Source: an uncultured Cellvibrio sp.
GTDB lineage: Bacteria > Pseudomonadota > Gammaproteobacteria > Pseudomonadales > Cellvibrionaceae
Assembly (NCBI GenBank): GCA_946886255.1
Contig: CAMPIG010000014.1
Span: forward strand, 1-27,592
DNA: 27,592 nt
Reading direction: 5' to 3'
The position numbers and the translations under genes are program-made. Shown here one piece after another: positions 22,638 through 27,592 of the stretch. The notes beneath the pieces are model-generated. The model was not told where the DNA came from. It saw only the letters and a list, made by a program, of their open reading frames with translations, and searched no databases. Numbering within the stretch: position 1 is the stretch's first letter; each line of letters opens with the position of its first letter.

Positions 22638-25600
22638 ATGAAAGCAAATTCCTTTTACACATGCATTCAACCAACCACAACCAGACGCACGCCCGCCTTT
22701 CGGCGATCGCTGCTGACAGTGGCCATCATGGCTTGTACGCCGACGGTTTTAGTACAGACAACCCAGGCGCAAGAGAGCGATACTCCATCCGTTGAAGAGG
22801 TTATCGTCACGGGTCAACGCCAATCGCTCGAAAGTGCAATGGAACTCAAGCGCGCGTCGGACACGATTGCCGATTCGATTGTGCTGGATGAAGCGGGCAA
22901 AGTACCCAGCACGTCGCTGCTTGAAATTTTGGAACGCACGCCCGGCGTTACCATGAACCGGATTCGCGCGGGTGCCGAAGGTTCGCCGGACGGTTTTGCG
23001 TTTGAGGGTTCGGGCGTTCAGGTGCGCGGCCTGAACAAGACCAAGACATTAATCAATGGGCGCGAAGTGTTTTCCGCGAACGGCGGGTCCGGTCTGAGCT
23101 GGGCGGATGTCGGGCCTGAATTACTCTCAGCGGTTACCGTCTACAAGGCGGGCCGTGCCGATTTAATTGAAGGCGGTGTGTCGGGCACCGTCAATCTGCA
23201 AACACGAATGCCGTTTGACTTCGATGGCTTTAAAGCCAATGCGGCGCTTTCCGGTAGTTATGGTGATTATTCCGAGGCTGTCACGCCGGCGGCTTCGGGC
23301 ATGGTATCGAATCGTTTCGATACCGATTTCGGTGAGATCGGTGTGCTGCTTAATGTGGCCTATTCCAAGATCGAGTCTCACGACAGCAACATCATCGTTC
23401 CGCCTTACTATGCGACCCGATATGATCTTGATGGTGATGGCGATGATGAGCGGGTTTACGCACCCGGTGGCATTCGCTATTCCCAGGATCAGTTCGAACG
23501 GGTGCGCGAAGGTTATTACGGCGCGCTCCAGTGGGCGCCCAATGAGAATCTGGAATTTTTTCACACCACGTTTATCTCGGAGCGCGAGAGCGATCGTGAC
23601 AGCCAGATCCTGTCGCTGGAACCTGGCGCCCCTGTGGGCGTTTTTGAGGGTGCAGAATTTGATGATGGGGTATTCGTACGCGGCGCTATCTCAAATCCAA
23701 CTTTTGCCGGCCTTAACGTGTCGCCGAACTCAAGCTTTACGCCATCATTCAGCCGCACGGCTGATCACAGCACCGGCTTCAAACTTGAGCAAGACGGCTG
23801 GGAGGTAAGCGGTAGTTACCAATATGTAGAGGCCGAGTCGCGCTCGGGCAAGTACAGCCTTGGCGGCACCGTTATTCCGGCGATTGTCCGAACCAATATG
23901 GACATGTCCGGTGACCGTCCGAGAGTCAACTTCGAAACCGCGCTTTCGACGAACCCAGCGGATACCGGGCTTTCCCGAATCAACTGGCTGGATATGTCTA
24001 ACGAAGGTGAAGCGCACGCAGTCCAGTTGGATGCCAACTTTGACATCGGTGACGGCTTCTTCCGCAAACTTGCTGTGGGCGCGCGCGCTGCAGACCGCGA
24101 AGAGTCCGATAATTTTGTCGGCACCTGGTGGTCGGCCACCGGTCGCGGTTGGAACCCTGTGCAGCGTCCTTACGTGAACACGGCTCCAGAAGGCGACTTC
24201 GAACTTGAAGACTTCTCGGATTTCTTTAAAGGGGATGTCCCATCACTTGGCAGTGTCTGGGTCGGAAGCGATCAGGTGAACTCGGCGGATCAGTTCGAGC
24301 GCGTGGTGAATACCTACACGGCTTGCGCGCCGGACCTCTACTACCAATGCGGCAATCCGGAAGAAAGTTATTACATGTACGGTAACCCGCCGAACCGCGC
24401 GTTCGATCAGTTGCCCTCCTTTTACGAAACCCAACACAAGACACAGTCGCTCTATGCCATGGCTGGTTTTGAAAACGAAAGCGATTCGTGGCTGCTCAAT
24501 TTCAGCGGTAATGTCGGTGTGCGCTGGGTCAATTACGATATCGAAAGCGCGGGTAATTTCACTTACAGCGGCGGTGCGCGTTACTACGCAAGCCTGGCCG
24601 ATGCCGAGGCTTCCGTCGAAGCGATGGGCGGCATCGAGAATGTGGCGGCCTGGCAAGCGGACAACGAGGGCGAGCAACCACCGTTGACGATGGAGAGCGT
24701 CGGTTATGAAAATGATCGCGCGGGCAGTTTCGAGAAAGATTATTTCCTGCCCTCGTTTAACATCAAGTTCGAGCCGGCGGATGGCTGGGTTTTTCGCTAC
24801 GCGTTGACCAGAACCCTCACGCCGCCGCGCTACCCCGACATCCGGGCGCAAGGCTCGGCGGGTGTTCAGACAACGGAAAACCCCATCAACGATGCACTGA
24901 CGGCGCAATACCCTGGGCAAGATGTATCAATCCCCGCGATCTTTTCCGGCTATACCAATACCACGGGTAATCCGTATCTTGAGCCGGAAATCGCGTTGAA
25001 CCACGATCTCTCGTTCGAGTGGTATCCGCGCAAAGGGGCTTCGGTGCATATGTCGCTGTTCCACAAGACCATCGACAACTACATCACCTTCAACAACTTC
25101 TCCTTCCCGGCGACAGCGTTTTTCTCCGAAGAAGATTACCCGCAGTCGGCACCTGTCGACGGCAGCGGTAGTACCTTTCTCAACGGGCCTGTCTCCAGCC
25201 GGACCAACTTCAATGCCGAAGAAGAGACAATCATCAGCGGCTTCGAACTCGGCGGGCGGACTTATTTCGATACACTTCCTGGCTGGATGAGCGGGTTTGG
25301 TGTCGAAGCGAACCTCACGTTCATCGACAACGACGCACCGGACGCCTTTGCCCAGGATATCAACGGGGACGAACTCCAGGTGCCGGTCATCGGCCTGTCG
25401 GAGTGGGCTTACTCAACAACGCTGCTGTACGATTGGGATAAAATCAGTGCGCGCTTGGCGTGGAATTGGCGCGATCGCTACCTGACGACAACGAACGATT
25501 CCGGCACAACCAACGTCTACACCGATCCGTTTAACCAGCAGCAGATTCAATTTGGTATGCCGGTCTACGCGGCAGCGTCCGGTCGGCTTGATGGCAGCAT

Positions 25601-25763
25601 TTCTTACAAACTGACCGACGCCATCAATATCAAACTGGATGTGCAAAATATCACTGATGAAGATCAGCGAACCGAGATGGAAATTCTGGACGGACGGTTT
25701 GTTGATCGCGGAATTTTCGTGACAGACCGCCGCATCAGCCTACACTTGGGGTTTGAATTCTAG
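22638..25763 (+). CDS. TonB-dependent outer-membrane receptor
   Basis: A 1041-residue TonB-dependent receptor of the long Caulobacter/Xanthomonas type. A signal peptide ends near TTQAQ (about residue 45). VEEVIVTGQR is the TonB-box-like start; the plug domain follows with LLEILERTPGVTMNR, VQVRGL, TLINGREVF and EGGVSGTVNLQT. The rest is the 22-strand barrel, ending in SLHLGFEF with the terminal Phe required for outer-membrane insertion. Known: such receptors import large or scarce substrates, often oligosaccharides, with energy from TonB-ExbBD. It is followed 54 bases later by a flavin-dependent halogenase, a pairing common in such bacteria and of unsettled meaning. Its ATG has no good ribosome site; the strong AAGGAGG upstream serves other starts. 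Confidence 0.92.
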   Translation: MKANSFYTCIQPTTTRRTPAFRRSLLTVAIMACTPTVLVQTTQAQESDTPSVEEVIVTGQRQSLESAMELKRASDTIADSIVLDEAGKVPSTSLLEILERTPGVTMNRIRAGAEGSPDGFAFEGSGVQVRGLNKTKTLINGREVFSANGGSGLSWADVGPELLSAVTVYKAGRADLIEGGVSGTVNLQTRMPFDFDGFKANAALSGSYGDYSEAVTPAASGMVSNRFDTDFGEIGVLLNVAYSKIESHDSNIIVPPYYATRYDLDGDGDDERVYAPGGIRYSQDQFERVREGYYGALQWAPNENLEFFHTTFISERESDRDSQILSLEPGAPVGVFEGAEFDDGVFVRGAISNPTFAGLNVSPNSSFTPSFSRTADHSTGFKLEQDGWEVSGSYQYVEAESRSGKYSLGGTVIPAIVRTNMDMSGDRPRVNFETALSTNPADTGLSRINWLDMSNEGEAHAVQLDANFDIGDGFFRKLAVGARAADREESDNFVGTWWSATGRGWNPVQRPYVNTAPEGDFELEDFSDFFKGDVPSLGSVWVGSDQVNSADQFERVVNTYTACAPDLYYQCGNPEESYYMYGNPPNRAFDQLPSFYETQHKTQSLYAMAGFENESDSWLLNFSGNVGVRWVNYDIESAGNFTYSGGARYYASLADAEASVEAMGGIENVAAWQADNEGEQPPLTMESVGYENDRAGSFEKDYFLPSFNIKFEPADGWVFRYALTRTLTPPRYPDIRAQGSAGVQTTENPINDALTAQYPGQDVSIPAIFSGYTNTTGNPYLEPEIALNHDLSFEWYPRKGASVHMSLFHKTIDNYITFNNFSFPATAFFSEEDYPQSAPVDGSGSTFLNGPVSSRTNFNAEEETIISGFELGGRTYFDTLPGWMSGFGVEANLTFIDNDAPDAFAQDINGDELQVPVIGLSEWAYSTTLLYDWDKISARLAWNWRDRYLTTTNDSGTTNVYTDPFNQQQIQFGMPVYAAASGRLDGSISYKLTDAINIKLDVQNITDEDQRTEMEILDGRFVDRGIFVTDRRISLHLGFEF

Positions 25764-25817
25764 GGGAGCCTGAGAGACGCTCTTGAACAGACTTGACTGA
25801 TTAACAGAGGAGCCGGG

Positions 25818-27374
25818 ATGAGCAAGAGCGTCTTGATTGTCGGAGGTGGAACCGCAGGGTGGATCACTGCTGCTTATATGGCACGGATGCTGGCAGCGGA
25901 TACGCCGGGCGGGGTTTCTATTACGCTGGTTGAATCGGATGAGATTGGTATCCTCGGCGTTGGCGAGGGTACCTTTCCCATTATCCGCAAAACCATGGGC
26001 CGAATCGGCCTCGATGAAAGCGAACTGATTCGGGACGCGGACGCGACGTTCAAGCAAGGCATCCGGTTTAATCACTGGAAAAAAAATCCCGCTGACGATC
26101 CGCATGACACCTACTTTCATCCCTTCCAGGTTTGCTCCCAACACACGGATATGGACCTTTTGCCCTACTGGCTGCTCGGCGTTGCCGGGGACGTGCCGTG
26201 GGCAGAAGCCTGTACCGTGCAGGAGCGAGTCGTGGACGCGAAGCTCGCACCGAAACTGATTACGCACCCCAACTACAATGCGCCGCTGAACTACGCCTAT
26301 CACTTTGATGCTGGAAAACTTGCGGAGGTTGTACGCCGCCGCGCAATCGCAATGGGTGTAACGCGGCTGATCGACACGATTGATGCGGTGAAACTCGACG
26401 ACCACGGCGCAATCGCATCCGTGCAGGGCCGTGCTCACGGCGAACTCACGGCCGACTTGTATATTGATTGCACTGGCTTCCGGGCGCGGTTGATCGGAGA
26501 AACACTGGGCTCAGAATTCACGTCGTACAAGGACCAGCTTTTCTGTAACCGCGCCGTGGCTATGCAGGTGCCCTACGATCAGCCCGATGCGCCCATCCCC
26601 TCTTGCACCTATGCCACCGCACAGGCAGCCGGGTGGACCTGGGATATCGGCCTGCATAATCGCCGCGGCGTCGGCTACGTGTATTCTTCTGATCATTGCA
26701 CTGACGAAGCCGCGCTGGAAAATTTGAAGCGCTATATCGGGCCCGCCGCGAATGAACTAAAGCATCGGCAATTAAAATTCGAGGCCGGGTTTCGAAAAAT
26801 TCAGTGGCATAAAAACTGTGTGGGAATTGGTTTGTCAGTCGGGTTTATCGAACCGCTGGAAGCGACCGGAATAAGCTTTGCTGAAGTCGCCGCTCTGATG
26901 CTCTGTAATCTATTCCCCTGGTCGGGCGATACCGAGCGCTCGGCCAAACAATTCAACGACGCCATGACAAAACGCTTTGAACATGTCATCGACTTTATCA
27001 AGCTGCATTATTTGTTAAGCCAGCGAACGGACACCGAGTTCTGGCGAGACAATCGTCACCCCTCTTCCGCTTCCGATCATTTAAAAGGAAAACTGGAACA
27101 GTGGCGGCACAGGCCCCCGTCTTTTCTCGACGTTGATGCCAGCCACGATATCTTTGATGAAAACAGTTGGCAGTACATCCTCTACGGCATGGATTTCAAA
27201 ACCGATATCTCAGCCCGTGCAGGCGCTTTGCGATTTTATGATGATGCCAAAAAGGAATTCGATAATATTCGTCAGCAAAGCAAAAATGCCATGACGGCAG
27301 TACCAACCCATCGCGATTTGATTAATGAAGTGGTGGCGCGTGGTTTTCGTAAAGCCTCGGGCGGCCAGCGATGA
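25818..27374 (+). CDS. Flavin-dependent halogenase, tryptophan 7-halogenase-like
   Basis: A 518-residue FAD-dependent halogenase, close to the usual length. GGGTAGW (residues 9-15) binds FAD; VGVGEGTFP-type text is present as LGVGEGTFPIIRK. The catalytic lysine falls at residue 79 in ATFKQG, the same number as in PrnA. GFIEPLEATGISF supplies the glutamate (345 or 348). The diagnostic WxWxIP motif reads Trp273-Thr-Trp-Asp-Ile-Gly278, so the proline is replaced. Known: these enzymes make HOCl or HOBr from reduced FAD and O2 and pass it to the lysine; relatives beside TonB receptors include the brominase BrvH, which accepts indole rather than free tryptophan. The substrate here is unknown. Start is behind AGAGGAG-type sequence. 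Its stop directly abuts an RHS remnant. Confidence 0.9.
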   Translation: MSKSVLIVGGGTAGWITAAYMARMLAADTPGGVSITLVESDEIGILGVGEGTFPIIRKTMGRIGLDESELIRDADATFKQGIRFNHWKKNPADDPHDTYFHPFQVCSQHTDMDLLPYWLLGVAGDVPWAEACTVQERVVDAKLAPKLITHPNYNAPLNYAYHFDAGKLAEVVRRRAIAMGVTRLIDTIDAVKLDDHGAIASVQGRAHGELTADLYIDCTGFRARLIGETLGSEFTSYKDQLFCNRAVAMQVPYDQPDAPIPSCTYATAQAAGWTWDIGLHNRRGVGYVYSSDHCTDEAALENLKRYIGPAANELKHRQLKFEAGFRKIQWHKNCVGIGLSVGFIEPLEATGISFAEVAALMLCNLFPWSGDTERSAKQFNDAMTKRFEHVIDFIKLHYLLSQRTDTEFWRDNRHPSSASDHLKGKLEQWRHRPPSFLDVDASHDIFDENSWQYILYGMDFKTDISARAGALRFYDDAKKEFDNIRQQSKNAMTAVPTHRDLINEVVARGFRKASGGQR

Positions 27375-27592
27375 GCATTTCGACTTGCTTGGTAACGTAA
27401 AGAGTTGGGGAAGCCCTGCTTCGCAAGGAATGAACTACAACTACGATACGTTAAATCGGTTGAGTTTTTGGACAGGAAGTTTTGGGCAGCCAACAACCTA
27501 TCACTACAATGCATTTCATCAACGAGTACAAAAAGGTTACACCAATCCACTACCCGGAGGGGTTCCACGTTACCGCTACCTTTATAACGGGA
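27375..27592 (+). pseudogene. RHS/YD-repeat protein fragment, 5' truncated, runs off the window
   Basis: From 27376 the plus-strand frame reads HFDLLGNVKSW, MNYNYDTLNRLSFWTG, TYHYNAFHQRVQKGY and YRYLYNG, the typical YD repeats of RHS toxin-shell proteins. The frame opens upstream only to a stop at 27319 inside the halogenase gene, with no plausible start or ribosome site. It therefore looks like the internal part of an RHS gene joined to the halogenase end by recombination. The 3' part lies outside the window, so a downstream toxin tip cannot be judged. Confidence 0.7.

Noticed and set aside
24243..24920. 225-codon minus-strand open frame
   Set aside because: It lies fully within the TonB receptor gene and its translation shows no recognisable domain.
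25740..26438. 232-codon minus-strand open frame
   Set aside because: Antisense to the halogenase start; no motif and no ribosome site.

Overview
The window looks like a chromosomal segment of a Gram-negative gammaproteobacterium, most likely a Cellvibrio-type polysaccharide degrader. That reading rests on a TonB-dependent receptor next to a flavin-dependent halogenase, MshQ-like secreted proteins, a DUF1592-type cytochrome, a Tat-exported PhoD phosphatase behind a Pho box, and a DUF3465 remnant. The taxonomic call is inference. There are no rRNA or tRNA genes, CRISPR arrays or complete insertion sequences.

Layout. Positions 1-1105 (minus) hold the start of a secreted cytochrome c/DUF1592-type protein. 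Positions 1412-2200 (minus) are xthA. After about 800 bases of AT-rich non-coding DNA comes the centrepiece, 3017-13996, a visibly AT-richer block unlike its flanks. It has eight tightly packed plus-strand genes: a 2-oxoglutarate/Fe oxygenase, a class I aminotransferase, a long FAD/NAD(P)-binding protein, a glyceraldehyde-3-phosphate dehydrogenase paralogue, an isochorismatase-fold hydrolase, a cupin, a one-chain aconitase/isopropylmalate-isomerase homologue and an MFS transporter. A convergent TetR regulator and a divergent haem-oxygenase-like (HDO) diiron-type protein follow. The same inverted repeat, TACAGA-N4-TCTGTA followed by TATT, lies before the first operon gene and in the TetR/HDO intergenic region. 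This suggests one TetR controls the whole block.

The block reads as an undescribed small-molecule pathway, probably amino-acid or carboxylic-acid derived, with an exporter. It has no NRPS, PKS or PEP-mutase gene. The GAPDH and aconitase homologues may be biosynthetic enzymes or resistant copies of targets. The product cannot be deduced from sequence.

To the right lies a DUF3465 pseudogene (5' truncated, in-frame amber codon), then native-looking chromosome: a Pho box and phoD (14526-16343), an endonuclease/exonuclease/phosphatase-family protein (16490-17593, minus), a divergent NmrA-like reductase/LysR pair (17812-19690), a bidirectional terminator, and two tandem paralogous MshQ-like secreted proteins (19734-22151, minus). 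The window closes with a TonB-dependent receptor (22638-25763), a flavin-dependent halogenase (25818-27374), and a 5'-truncated RHS-repeat reading frame that abuts the halogenase stop and runs off the end.
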